This document shows positions 34,363-42,525 of a stretch of DNA of 64,000 nt, piece by piece. Within the stretch, counting starts at the first letter, position 1; each line of letters begins with the position of its first letter. This DNA comes from an uncultured Eubacteriales bacterium (GTDB taxonomy: Bacteria > Bacillota > Clostridia > Oscillospirales > Acutalibacteraceae). A program made the position numbers and the translations under genes. The stretch spans positions 186,001 to 250,000 of the forward strand of contig CAKSPZ010000002.1 of assembly GCA_934486635.1 (NCBI GenBank). The letters run 5' to 3'. Under the pieces are notes generated by a model, which saw only the letters and a program-made list of their open reading frames with translations, ran no database searches and had not been told where the DNA came from.

Positions 34363-35088
34363 TTACTCCTCTACAGATTCTGCTACAGAAAGTGCTAATT
34401 TAGCCATATCCATAACACCTTCTTGACGTTCTTTTGATGTCAAGCCTTCATTTGTAAAGACCTTATCTGATATTGTTAAAACACAAAGCGCATTTTTCTT
34501 TGCTCTTACTGCATTAAGATAAAGTGCTACTGATTCCATTTCTACAGCTAATACTCCCATATCAACCCATGGTTTCAATTTTTTCTCTGCATCTACATAA
34601 AATACATCTGATGATAAAATATTTCCTACTTTTACATTTAAGTTCATTTCTTTAGCTTTTTCTACGGTTTTACTTAATAGGTTATAACTTGGTATTGGAG
34701 CATATGTTCCTGGAATATCATACTGGTTTGCATAATTTGAATCTGTGCATACACCCATACCTATAACTATATCCTTTAGGTTCAAATCATTTGATATACT
34801 TCCTGCTGTTCCTATTCTTATTATGTTATCAACATCATAAAAATTAAACAATTCATAAGAATATATCCCCATAGATGGCATTCCCATACCGGAACCCATT
34901 ACAGAAATTCTTTTTCCTTTATATGTTCCTGTATATCCATACATATTTCTTACTTGATTAAAACAAATAACATCTTCCAAAAAATTTTCTGCTATAAATT
35001 TTGCTCTTAAAGGGTCACCCGGCATAATAACTGTTTTTGCTATTTCTCCTTGTTTTGCCCCTATATGAGGTGTTGGAACTTTAACCAT
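34363..35088 (-). CDS. deoD: Purine-nucleoside phosphorylase (DeoD type)
   Basis: A 241-residue hexameric-type PNP cleaving purine (deoxy)nucleosides with phosphate. Visible motifs are PGDPLRAKFIAE (phosphate site) near 25, IRIGTAGSI near 90 and VEMESVALYL near 178. AAGGAG lies close to the ATG. It acts with pdp on imported nucleosides; ribose-1-phosphate products go to DeoB encoded upstream. Confidence 0.95.
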   Translation of the reverse strand: MVKVPTPHIGAKQGEIAKTVIMPGDPLRAKFIAENFLEDVICFNQVRNMYGYTGTYKGKRISVMGSGMGMPSMGIYSYELFNFYDVDNIIRIGTAGSISNDLNLKDIVIGMGVCTDSNYANQYDIPGTYAPIPSYNLLSKTVEKAKEMNLNVKVGNILSSDVFYVDAEKKLKPWVDMGVLAVEMESVALYLNAVRAKKNALCVLTISDKVFTNEGLTSKERQEGVMDMAKLALSVAESVEE

Positions 35089-35123
35089 AACAAAAATCTC
35101 CTTATATAATTAACGATTTTTCT

Positions 35124-35786
35124 TTATTTATTTTTAAACTTGAATAAGCCAAGTATTGACTTCTCTATAAACTGTGAAAATGCCTGTATTACAGGACCTC
35201 CTACCAATGCTGCCACTACAGTTGTGGCACCCACTTTACCACCTAGTAAAAAGCCTATTACTAGCGCCGACATATCTATTGCTACTCTAAATACTTTATA
35301 TTGTTTTCCGGTTTTATCTTTTAATATCATTGCAAATCCCGTCCAAGGATCTACTCCTATAGATATATCTATATAAAACGCTATCCCTAAAAATAAAATA
35401 ACACATGCTAAAACCGACATTAAAATTCTAAAAATAATTACATCTGATATGCCCATTAATTTATATAAACTTATGCCAACATTCACAAAAAATCCTAAAG
35501 GCAACGTATATATAAATGTTCCTATATTTATGTACCGTCTTCCGAAAATTAAAACTATAATAAACATGGTGTAATTAGCTATATCGGAAGCCATACCTAA
35601 AGTTAACCCAAATCTTGTATGTATTCCGTCAAATAGTACTGAAATTGGATCATTTCCAAAGCCAGCACACGCATTAAAAGCTATTCCAAAACCTATTAAA
35701 ATATCTGCAAAAAGTGCAATCAACATTTTTTTAATTAAATCAGATTTTGGTTGCTTAAAAACAGACATATCAAACCCGTTTGTCAT
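35124..35786 (-). CDS. YczE/YyaS-like membrane protein
   Basis: 220 residues with five to six membrane helices and the family pattern GFGNDPISVLFDGIH near 43 and DISIGVDPWTGFAM near 140. The family (YczE, YitT-related) has no agreed function. The start overlaps the deoB stop (ATGA), and deoD follows 36 bases later, so it belongs to the nucleoside operon. A transport role for a base, nucleoside or pentose is an inference from context only. Confidence 0.85.
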   Translation of the reverse strand: MTNGFDMSVFKQPKSDLIKKMLIALFADILIGFGIAFNACAGFGNDPISVLFDGIHTRFGLTLGMASDIANYTMFIIVLIFGRRYINIGTFIYTLPLGFFVNVGISLYKLMGISDVIIFRILMSVLACVILFLGIAFYIDISIGVDPWTGFAMILKDKTGKQYKVFRVAIDMSALVIGFLLGGKVGATTVVAALVGGPVIQAFSQFIEKSILGLFKFKNK

Positions 35787-36958
35787 TCTTGCACCTCTTT
35801 TAACATGGATTCACCTTTTATATTTTTCTCTATTTCAAAGTAATCTAATATAGTTGCTCCTATATCAGAAAAGGTTTTTCTTGTACCTAAGTTAATTCCT
35901 TTTTTCACTGTGTCACCATACATTAAAAACGGAGTATATTCTCTTGTATGGTCAGTTGAGATGTCTCCTGGGTCACAACCATGGTCAGCCGTTATCATAA
36001 GTATATCATCTTTTTTTAGTTTTGACATTATAATATCTAAAGATTTATCAAACTCAGTAAAAGCCTTTGCATAACCGTCAACATTATTCCTGTGTCCATA
36101 TACCATATCAAAATCAACAAGATTTATAAAACATAAGCCCTCAAAATCTTTGTCCATTATTTCTATTGTACGAGCAATACCATCATCATTATTCTTAGTT
36201 CTGAAAAATTCCGTAATTCCTTTTCCGACAAAAATATCATTTATTTTTCCAACAGCAATAACATCCTTGCCGTTTTCCTTAAGTTGGTCAAGCATTGTAA
36301 CTGCTGGTGGTTCTAAAGAAAAATCATGTCTATTTGATGTTCGTTGATAATTTGGATATTCTCCTACAAAAGGTCTTGCAATTACTCGTCCTACAGCATG
36401 ATTACCTGTTAAAATTTTTCGAGCTATTTCGCAATATTTATACAACTCTTCAATTGGTACTACATCTTCATGCGCAGCAATTTGAAAAACGCTGTCGGCC
36501 GAAGTATAGACTATTAAATCGCCTGAATTAACATGTTGTTTACCATAATCTTTAATAACTTCCGTGCCTGAATAAGGTTTATTACAAATAACCTTTCTGC
36601 CGGTAGCTTTTTCAAACTGTTCGATTATTTCACTTGGAAAACCATTTGGATAAGTTGGCAATGGTTTTTTTGATTCTATCCCGGAGATTTCCCAGTGACC
36701 AATTGTTGTATCTTTACCTTTTGAAATTTCAGTCATTCGTGCAAATGAACCTATTGGATTTAATTCTTTCTCTCCACAAGTTACTCCATCTATGTTAAAA
36801 AGTCCTAATTTTTTCATATTTTTAATATTGAAAAAATTACTTTTTGATATTGACCTTATCGTACTGCATCCAGTATCACCAAATAAATATGCGTCAGGCA
36901 TTTCGCCTATTCCAACGCTATCAAGAACTACAAGAAAAACCCTTTTTATTTTAATCAC
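35783..36958 (-). CDS. deoB: Phosphopentomutase
   Basis: A 391-residue alkaline-phosphatase-superfamily enzyme converting (deoxy)ribose-1-phosphate to the 5-phosphate. Metal-binding motifs are LDSVGIGEMPD near 11, TADHGCDPGDISTDHTREYTP near 325; the phosphorylated Thr lies in DTTIGHWEISG near 88. It is the first gene of the operon deoB-yczE-deoD-bmp-ATPase-permeases-deoC-cdd-pdp. Confidence 0.96.
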   Translation of the reverse strand: MIKIKRVFLVVLDSVGIGEMPDAYLFGDTGCSTIRSISKSNFFNIKNMKKLGLFNIDGVTCGEKELNPIGSFARMTEISKGKDTTIGHWEISGIESKKPLPTYPNGFPSEIIEQFEKATGRKVICNKPYSGTEVIKDYGKQHVNSGDLIVYTSADSVFQIAAHEDVVPIEELYKYCEIARKILTGNHAVGRVIARPFVGEYPNYQRTSNRHDFSLEPPAVTMLDQLKENGKDVIAVGKINDIFVGKGITEFFRTKNNDDGIARTIEIMDKDFEGLCFINLVDFDMVYGHRNNVDGYAKAFTEFDKSLDIIMSKLKKDDILMITADHGCDPGDISTDHTREYTPFLMYGDTVKKGINLGTRKTFSDIGATILDYFEIEKNIKGESMLKEVQE

Positions 36959-37092
36959 TCCCTAAATATTTAAGAATATTTATTTTGATAATTATACATA
37001 AAGAAATCTTACTATAAACATACTAATATACTATTTTATTATAATATATTGCATGAAACTCGTAAAGATGCATCTAACATTTTACAAAAAAA

Positions 37093-37222
37093 AACGTTAA
37101 CCTGCATATATTTTTTTCAAAATGTTATTAATAAATAGCATTTTGACGCCCTGTCATTGATGTTCTTGTTCTGAAAGCTCATTATAAAAACGACAAAGCC
37201 TTAATATACATCAGGTTAACGT
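37093..37222 (-). terminator. Large structured terminator of the V-ATPase operon
   Basis: Stem ACGTTAACCTG (37093-37103) pairs with CAGGTTAACGT (37212-37222), partly extended by AT pairs. It encloses about 108 bases that include a hairpin TCAAAATG / CATTTTGA (37118-37147). On the minus strand nine T residues follow. It is an intrinsic terminator with an unusually long, structured loop. Confidence 0.7.
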
Positions 37223-37227
37223 ATAAA

Positions 37228-37839
37228 TTATTTCTTTCTTTTTTTTATTACTTTTAGTCTTGAAAAATCTTCTCTATCTTTTTCTTCCAATGCATCACTA
37301 ATAAATTTTACATTTTCTTCAAAGCGTGGAATAACAATATTTTTTAATGCATTAGCTCTTTTCTGAGCTTTACCTATTGCATCTGCTAATCTATAAACAC
37401 TGTTCTCAATTTCAGATAAATCTGCCGTTAATCTTTTAACTTCAATAAATCTTCTATATGCTTCATCTAACATAGAATTTGAATTGTAGATACCAAATGG
37501 AAGTGTTGATTTTTCTTCTTCACTAAGCGATACTATTGGTATTTCTACCCCCATGACACTTCTATATGACAATTTAAGGCTATCATCAACTGGCACTGTT
37601 CCCGCTATTTCTTCACACATTCCCAGGGTAATGTGTGCCTTTTGTAAAGCTTCATATGCTCTTTTATAGGTAATATCTATTTTTTCTTGTATTGTTGATG
37701 CATGTTTTATTAGCATCATCATTTCTCTTATCAAAATATTTCTTTTTTTATCCAGCAACTCAAAACCTACTTTTGCTAATTCAAGCGATTTTTTTATTGC
37801 TAAAAGATTTCCTTTTGTAGGTACTATCGGGGTGCTCAA
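37228..37839 (-). CDS. atpD: V-type ATPase subunit D
   Basis: A 203-residue helical central-stalk subunit (VPTKGNLLAIKKSLELAKVG at the N-terminus, IENSVYRLADAIGKAQKRANALKN-like helix near 150). TTG start six bases after AAGGTGA. It is the rotor shaft inside the A3B3 head and the last gene of the operon. Confidence 0.94.
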   Translation of the reverse strand: MSTPIVPTKGNLLAIKKSLELAKVGFELLDKKRNILIREMMMLIKHASTIQEKIDITYKRAYEALQKAHITLGMCEEIAGTVPVDDSLKLSYRSVMGVEIPIVSLSEEEKSTLPFGIYNSNSMLDEAYRRFIEVKRLTADLSEIENSVYRLADAIGKAQKRANALKNIVIPRFEENVKFISDALEEKDREDFSRLKVIKKRKK

Positions 37840-37872
37840 TTAATTTCACCTTCTCTCCCTGATTTAATAAAT

Positions 37873-39267
37873 TTATTTATTTTCTTCATTTTTTGGTGGC
37901 ATATAATATTTATCAAGTATAGTATCATCTATTCTATCAAGTTCTTTTTTCGGCAATGTAGAAAGTAATTGCCAACCCAAATCCAAACTTTGTTTTATAG
38001 TTCTGTCTTCGTTATATCCTTGATTTATAAACTTTGCTTCAAATTCTTTACCGAAAGCCAATAATTTCTTATCATCTTCCGAAAGTTCTTCCTCACCTAT
38101 AACAGAAGCTAAAGACCTTGCTTCTTTTACTTTTGCATAAGATGCAAACAGCTGATTTGCAAGCGGAGAATGATCTTCTCTGGTATAACCTTCACCAATT
38201 CCATCTTTCATTAATCTTGATAAAGATGGTAAAACAGATACCGGTGGGTATATGCCTTCTCCCTCAAGTGACCTATCTAAAACTATTTGACCTTCTGTAA
38301 TATATCCAGTCAAGTCCGGTACCGGATGTGTGATATCGTCGTTTGGCATAGTTAATATTGGTATTTGTGTAACAGAACCTTTTTTGCCTTTTATCATACC
38401 TGCTCTTTCATAAATTGATGCTAAATCTGAATACAGGTAACCAGGATATCCTTTTCTTCCTGGAATTTCACCTTTTGATGAACTAAATTCACGCAAGGCT
38501 TCAGCATAAGATGTCATATCTGTCATTATAACCAATATGTGCATATCCTTTTCAAAGGCTAAATACTCAGCGGCAGTCAATGCGCACCTAGGTGTAAGCG
38601 TTCTTTCAATAACCGGGTCATTAGATAAATTAACGAACATAACAACTCTTTGCAATACACCAGATTCTTCAAAGCTTCTTCTAAAGTATTCTGCAACGTC
38701 ATTTTTTACACCCATAGCAGCAAAAACAATAGCAAAATTTTCATCCTCTTCTGATGATATCTTAGCTTGACGAGCTATTTGAACTGCTAATTCATTATGT
38801 TTCATACCTGACCCTGAAAATATCGGTAATTTTTGACCTCTAATTAATGTTGCTAGGGTATCTATAGTTGATATACCTGTATTTATATAGTTTTTCGGGT
38901 ATAACCTTGATACAGGATTAATTGGTGTTCCGTTAATATTAAGTTTCTTTTCAGGAAAAATTTCTCCTAAACCATCAATTGGTTTACCAGCTCCATTAAA
39001 TACTCTTCCCAAAATTTCAGGTGAAAGTGGCATTTCCATAGGGTGACCTTTTAATCTGGTTTTTGTATTTGTTAAAGATAAGCTTTTAGTTCCTTCAAAT
39101 ACTTGAACTACTATTCTTTCGCCTTCTATTTGTACAACTCTGCCCTGTCTTAATGTTCCATCATCTAATTTTATACTTACAATTTCCTCATATGAAACAT
39201 CTGATACTCCATCTATAACAATTAATGAACCACTTATTTCTTTTACTCCAACATAATCTATTATCAC
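37873..39267 (-). CDS. atpB: V-type ATPase subunit B
   Basis: A 464-residue non-catalytic head subunit. It has the ATPase alpha/beta signature PSLSRLMKDGIG near 345, while the P-loop position reads SGSGMKHNELA, without the GKT of the A subunit. It alternates with A in the hexamer. GTG start. Downstream of A with a 27-base gap. Confidence 0.95.
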   Translation of the reverse strand: MIIDYVGVKEISGSLIVIDGVSDVSYEEIVSIKLDDGTLRQGRVVQIEGERIVVQVFEGTKSLSLTNTKTRLKGHPMEMPLSPEILGRVFNGAGKPIDGLGEIFPEKKLNINGTPINPVSRLYPKNYINTGISTIDTLATLIRGQKLPIFSGSGMKHNELAVQIARQAKISSEEDENFAIVFAAMGVKNDVAEYFRRSFEESGVLQRVVMFVNLSNDPVIERTLTPRCALTAAEYLAFEKDMHILVIMTDMTSYAEALREFSSSKGEIPGRKGYPGYLYSDLASIYERAGMIKGKKGSVTQIPILTMPNDDITHPVPDLTGYITEGQIVLDRSLEGEGIYPPVSVLPSLSRLMKDGIGEGYTREDHSPLANQLFASYAKVKEARSLASVIGEEELSEDDKKLLAFGKEFEAKFINQGYNEDRTIKQSLDLGWQLLSTLPKKELDRIDDTILDKYYMPPKNEENK

Positions 39268-39294
39268 TTATTATCACTCTCCTTTCTTAAAATT

Positions 39295-41055
39295 TTAACC
39301 CTTTAAAATAGTCTCAAAAGCTTTATCTATTTCAGTTATATATTCATCAAACATTTCTGGTTTATCATTTGGTATATCATATTTCATTTTAGTTAATTTA
39401 TCAAAAAGACCTAACTCTGAAATTCTTGATATCGGAATAGATGCCATAATAAGTTGTCGTGCTTTATTTTCAAGATGTAATATAACTTTCATCATTAATT
39501 TTTGTTTTTCAAGAGGTACAAAAGTATCATCTTTATGGAAAGCATTTTGCTGTAAAAATCCGACGCGTATAACTCTAGCTATTTCTATTATTAATTTTTG
39601 GTCATCTGGTAACACATCAGAACCAATCAACTTAACAATTTCCATAAGTTCATTTTCCTCATGTAAAATAGCATTTATTTTTCCACGATATTTAATGAAA
39701 TCCTCACCAACATTTTTTACAAACCATGGGTCAAGGTCTGTAAAATATTCGCTATAACTTTGCATCCAGTTTATAGCAGGATAATGTCTTTCATATGCAA
39801 GTGACTTATCTAATGCCCAAAAGCATCTTGTAAATCTTTTAGTATTCTGCGTTACTGGCTCTGAAAAGTCTGCGCCTTGTGGAGATACAGCACCAATTAT
39901 AGTAACTGAACCATCTGTGTCATTAAGATTTTTAGTAAGACCAGCTCTTTCATAGAACTCAGATAATCTTGATGGTAAATACGCTGGGAATCCTTCTTCT
40001 GCTGGCATTTCTTCCAAACGTCCTGAAATTTCTCTTAATGCCTCTGCCCAACGAGATGTTGAGTCTGCCATTATTGCAACATGATAACCCATATCACGAT
40101 AATACTCAGCCAAAGTAATTCCTGTATAAATTGAAGCTTCACGAGCTGCTACAGGCATATTTGATGTATTAGCTATAAGAACTGTACGTTCAGTCATAGG
40201 TTTACCTGATTTTGGGTCAATAAGTTCAGAAAATTCACTTAAAACCTGACTCATTTCATTTCCACGTTCACCGCAACCAACATATACAATTATATCAGCG
40301 TCGCACCATTTAGCGAGTTGATGCTGAGTCATTGTTTTACCTGCACCAAAACCTCCTGGAACAGCAGCTGCACCACCTTTTGAAATTGGAAACAATGTAT
40401 CTATAACTCTTTGACCTGTAATAAGTGGAATATTTGTAGTCATACGTCTTTTTACAGGACGTGGTGTTCTAATAGGCCATTTTTGGCATAAAGTTAAATC
40501 TACTTTTTCTCCATTTTCATTTTTTATAGTAACTATTGTATCGTTTACACAATATTCTCCATCTTCTTTTACTGCAATTACCTCGCCGCTCAAATTTGGA
40601 GCTAGCATACATTTATGCATAATAATGCTTGTTTCTTGGCAAGTGGCATATATATCTCCTGCAGATAATTTGTCACCGACTTTAACATTAATTTTTACAT
40701 TCCATTTTTTTTCTTCATCAAGAGCCGGAACTGAAGAACCTCTTGAAATGAAGTCTCCAGAATATTTTTCTATAGCCCTTAACGGTCTTTGAATTCCATC
40801 AAATATATTATTAATTATACCGGGTCCCAAAGTAACAGTCATTGCACTGCCGGTACCTACTACAGGTTCATTTGGGCGAATCCCAGTTGTTTCTTCATAC
40901 ACTTGTATAGTTGTAAATTCATCATTAATTCCTATAACTTCACCTACCAATTTTGACTTTCCCACATAGACCATTTCCATCATGGAAAACGAATTGGTAT
41001 TTTTTATCGTGACAACAGGACCATTTATTCCATATATAACATTTTGATTTTTCAT
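39295..41055 (-). CDS. atpA: V-type ATPase catalytic subunit A
   Basis: Start at ATG 41055, nine bases after GGAG; the upstream TTG of the longer frame lies within the binding site. About 586 residues with P-loop GGFGAGKTMTQHQLAK near 230, the A-specific insert (about 115-185) and PSRLSEFYERAGL near 360. Site of ATP hydrolysis or synthesis. In anaerobic Clostridia V-ATPases may pump Na+ or H+; this subunit does not tell which. Confidence 0.96.
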   Translation of the reverse strand: MKNQNVIYGINGPVVTIKNTNSFSMMEMVYVGKSKLVGEVIGINDEFTTIQVYEETTGIRPNEPVVGTGSAMTVTLGPGIINNIFDGIQRPLRAIEKYSGDFISRGSSVPALDEEKKWNVKINVKVGDKLSAGDIYATCQETSIIMHKCMLAPNLSGEVIAVKEDGEYCVNDTIVTIKNENGEKVDLTLCQKWPIRTPRPVKRRMTTNIPLITGQRVIDTLFPISKGGAAAVPGGFGAGKTMTQHQLAKWCDADIIVYVGCGERGNEMSQVLSEFSELIDPKSGKPMTERTVLIANTSNMPVAAREASIYTGITLAEYYRDMGYHVAIMADSTSRWAEALREISGRLEEMPAEEGFPAYLPSRLSEFYERAGLTKNLNDTDGSVTIIGAVSPQGADFSEPVTQNTKRFTRCFWALDKSLAYERHYPAINWMQSYSEYFTDLDPWFVKNVGEDFIKYRGKINAILHEENELMEIVKLIGSDVLPDDQKLIIEIARVIRVGFLQQNAFHKDDTFVPLEKQKLMMKVILHLENKARQLIMASIPISRISELGLFDKLTKMKYDIPNDKPEMFDEYITEIDKAFETILKG

Positions 41056-41082
41056 AAAATACATCTCCAATAAGCCGAATCA

Positions 41083-41676
41083 TTAAAATACATTTAGCTT
41101 AGAGTTTTCAGCAAACCATTCTCTTTGGTCATCAAGTTTGGCGTCAATAGTTTCATCAATTATGATTGACATTTCTTGATTTTCAGCTAATACACCACCG
41201 ATTTTTATATTTTCACTCACTTCTACACTACAAGGTTTCCCATAAGTCTCTTTTATTTCATCGATCATGTCTTTATCTCTTTTGCAAATATATAATATTG
41301 TTCCCGGTTTTTTAATTATTTTCGAAATTGAGCTTACATATTTTTTTATAAGTTCTTTATAATCCTGTGTCTTTGTAAACTCCAATAATTTATCTTCAGC
41401 CTTTTTAAAAACTTCATTCATTATTAATTGTCTTTTAGCAAATAGCTCTCTTCTTTTTTCCATTTCCATTTTAGAAACTTCGCTTGAAATTCCTTTTTTC
41501 ATTTGAGCCATTTCTTTTTGTATCAAAAAATATGCATCTCTTAAAACTTCTGCTTCAGCTTTTTGCAATTCATATTTTCTAAATTCTTCTGCTTGCGTTT
41601 TTATTTCTTTTCTTTGTTCTGCTGCATATTTATTTATTGCTTTTAAAAAATTACTGGTTTTGCCTGTATTTTGCAT
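41083..41676 (-). CDS. atpE: V-type ATPase subunit E
   Basis: A 197-residue peripheral-stalk subunit. ATG 41676 is preferred because GGAGG lies eight bases upstream, against only two for the GTG at 41682. The N-terminal two thirds is a long charged helix (EQRKEIKTQAEEFRKYELQK), and the C-terminal domain follows from about 100. It pairs with the G/H subunit encoded first in the operon. Confidence 0.88.
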   Translation of the reverse strand: MQNTGKTSNFLKAINKYAAEQRKEIKTQAEEFRKYELQKAEAEVLRDAYFLIQKEMAQMKKGISSEVSKMEMEKRRELFAKRQLIMNEVFKKAEDKLLEFTKTQDYKELIKKYVSSISKIIKKPGTILYICKRDKDMIDEIKETYGKPCSVEVSENIKIGGVLAENQEMSIIIDETIDAKLDDQREWFAENSKLNVF

Positions 41677-41707
41677 CGTCACACCTCCAGTTTTTAAAAA
41701 TTTTATA

Positions 41708-42022
41708 TTAAATCTTTATTCCTATTGCATCTCTTACATATTTTGTAATAGAATCTTTTGCTCTTCCGTTTCCATGTCTATCCGGTATTTCTACAATTAA
41801 AGGCTTTTTGTTATTGAGTTTTATATCATAAATATAATCTCTACAAAGCTTTACAAGATTTTCAGTAATCAAAACAACAGCAATATCCTCATTTTTCATT
41901 GCCTCATCAAGAGCATTTTTTATTTCTTTTTCTTCGTGAACGACAACTCCCGGTATGCCAGAAAGACGCATACCGATTAGAGTGTCTTTATTATCACTGA
42001 TAAGATGAAATCTCATAAACAC
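41708..42022 (-). CDS. atpF: V-type ATPase subunit F
   Basis: A 104-residue protein with the Rossmann-like F-subunit pattern (FHLISDNKDTLIGMRLSGIPG, then DIAVVLITENL and PLIVEIPDRHG). It binds the D subunit in the central stalk. The GTG at 42022 or the ATG six bases later may be the start. Confidence 0.9.
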   Translation of the reverse strand: MFMRFHLISDNKDTLIGMRLSGIPGVVVHEEKEIKNALDEAMKNEDIAVVLITENLVKLCRDYIYDIKLNNKKPLIVEIPDRHGNGRAKDSITKYVRDAIGIKI

Positions 42023-42055
42023 ACCGGTCCTTTCACATAAATTCAGACCGATACA

Positions 42056-42496
42056 TTAGATAAATTTAATGAATATAGCAATTAACAATCCAAATATAGA
42101 TACACCTTCTGCTAGACCTACGAAAACAATAGCTTTACCAAAAGCTTTTGGATCTTCTGAAGTTGCACCGATAGCTGCAGGTGCTGCTGCTGCTACAGCT
42201 ATACCACTACCTATAGATGCAAGGCCCATAACTAATGCCATAGCAATTGAATCCCATTCTTTATCAGATTTTGCTTCTTTAGCAACAGTAGAAGTAGTGA
42301 CTTCATCATTATTCTCAGCTGCATACGCAACCATACTTGTTGACGCAAAACCGACCATAAATAAAAGAGCAAAAGAACATATTTGAGTAATAACAGCCTT
42401 TGCTGGTTTCATACCTCTTTTTACTGCCCATGCACATAAAGCAATAGAGCCTGCCAATAAACCTACAAATAAAAATAAAATTAATAAAGCACTCAT
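42056..42496 (-). CDS. atpK: V-type ATPase subunit K (proteolipid)
   Basis: 146 residues from ATG 42496 (eight bases after GGAGG; the frame upstream overlaps that site). Two helical hairpins: the first (3-25, 36-60) ends in FASTSMVAYAAENND and a charged linker; the second (about 85-146) has GSGIAVAAAAPAAIGATSEDP and the ion-binding Glu in VGLAEGVSIFGLL. Only the second hairpin keeps a carboxylate, giving one ion site per four helices. The first hairpin might be a cleaved or adapted leader. Confidence 0.9.
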   Translation of the reverse strand: MSALLILFLFVGLLAGSIALCAWAVKRGMKPAKAVITQICSFALLFMVGFASTSMVAYAAENNDEVTTSTVAKEAKSDKEWDSIAMALVMGLASIGSGIAVAAAAPAAIGATSEDPKAFGKAIVFVGLAEGVSIFGLLIAIFIKFI

Positions 42497-42525
42497 TATA
42501 ATTTCCTCCAAAATTTAATAATTTT

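Noticed and set aside
36959..37090. Possible purine riboswitch upstream of deoB
   Set aside because: None of the conserved junction or loop bases are present, and the strong stem nearby ends the V-ATPase operon instead.
37093..37222. Riboswitch or small structured RNA with its own promoter
   Set aside because: T9 and the position right after the last V-ATPase gene are better explained by termination; no promoter is evident.
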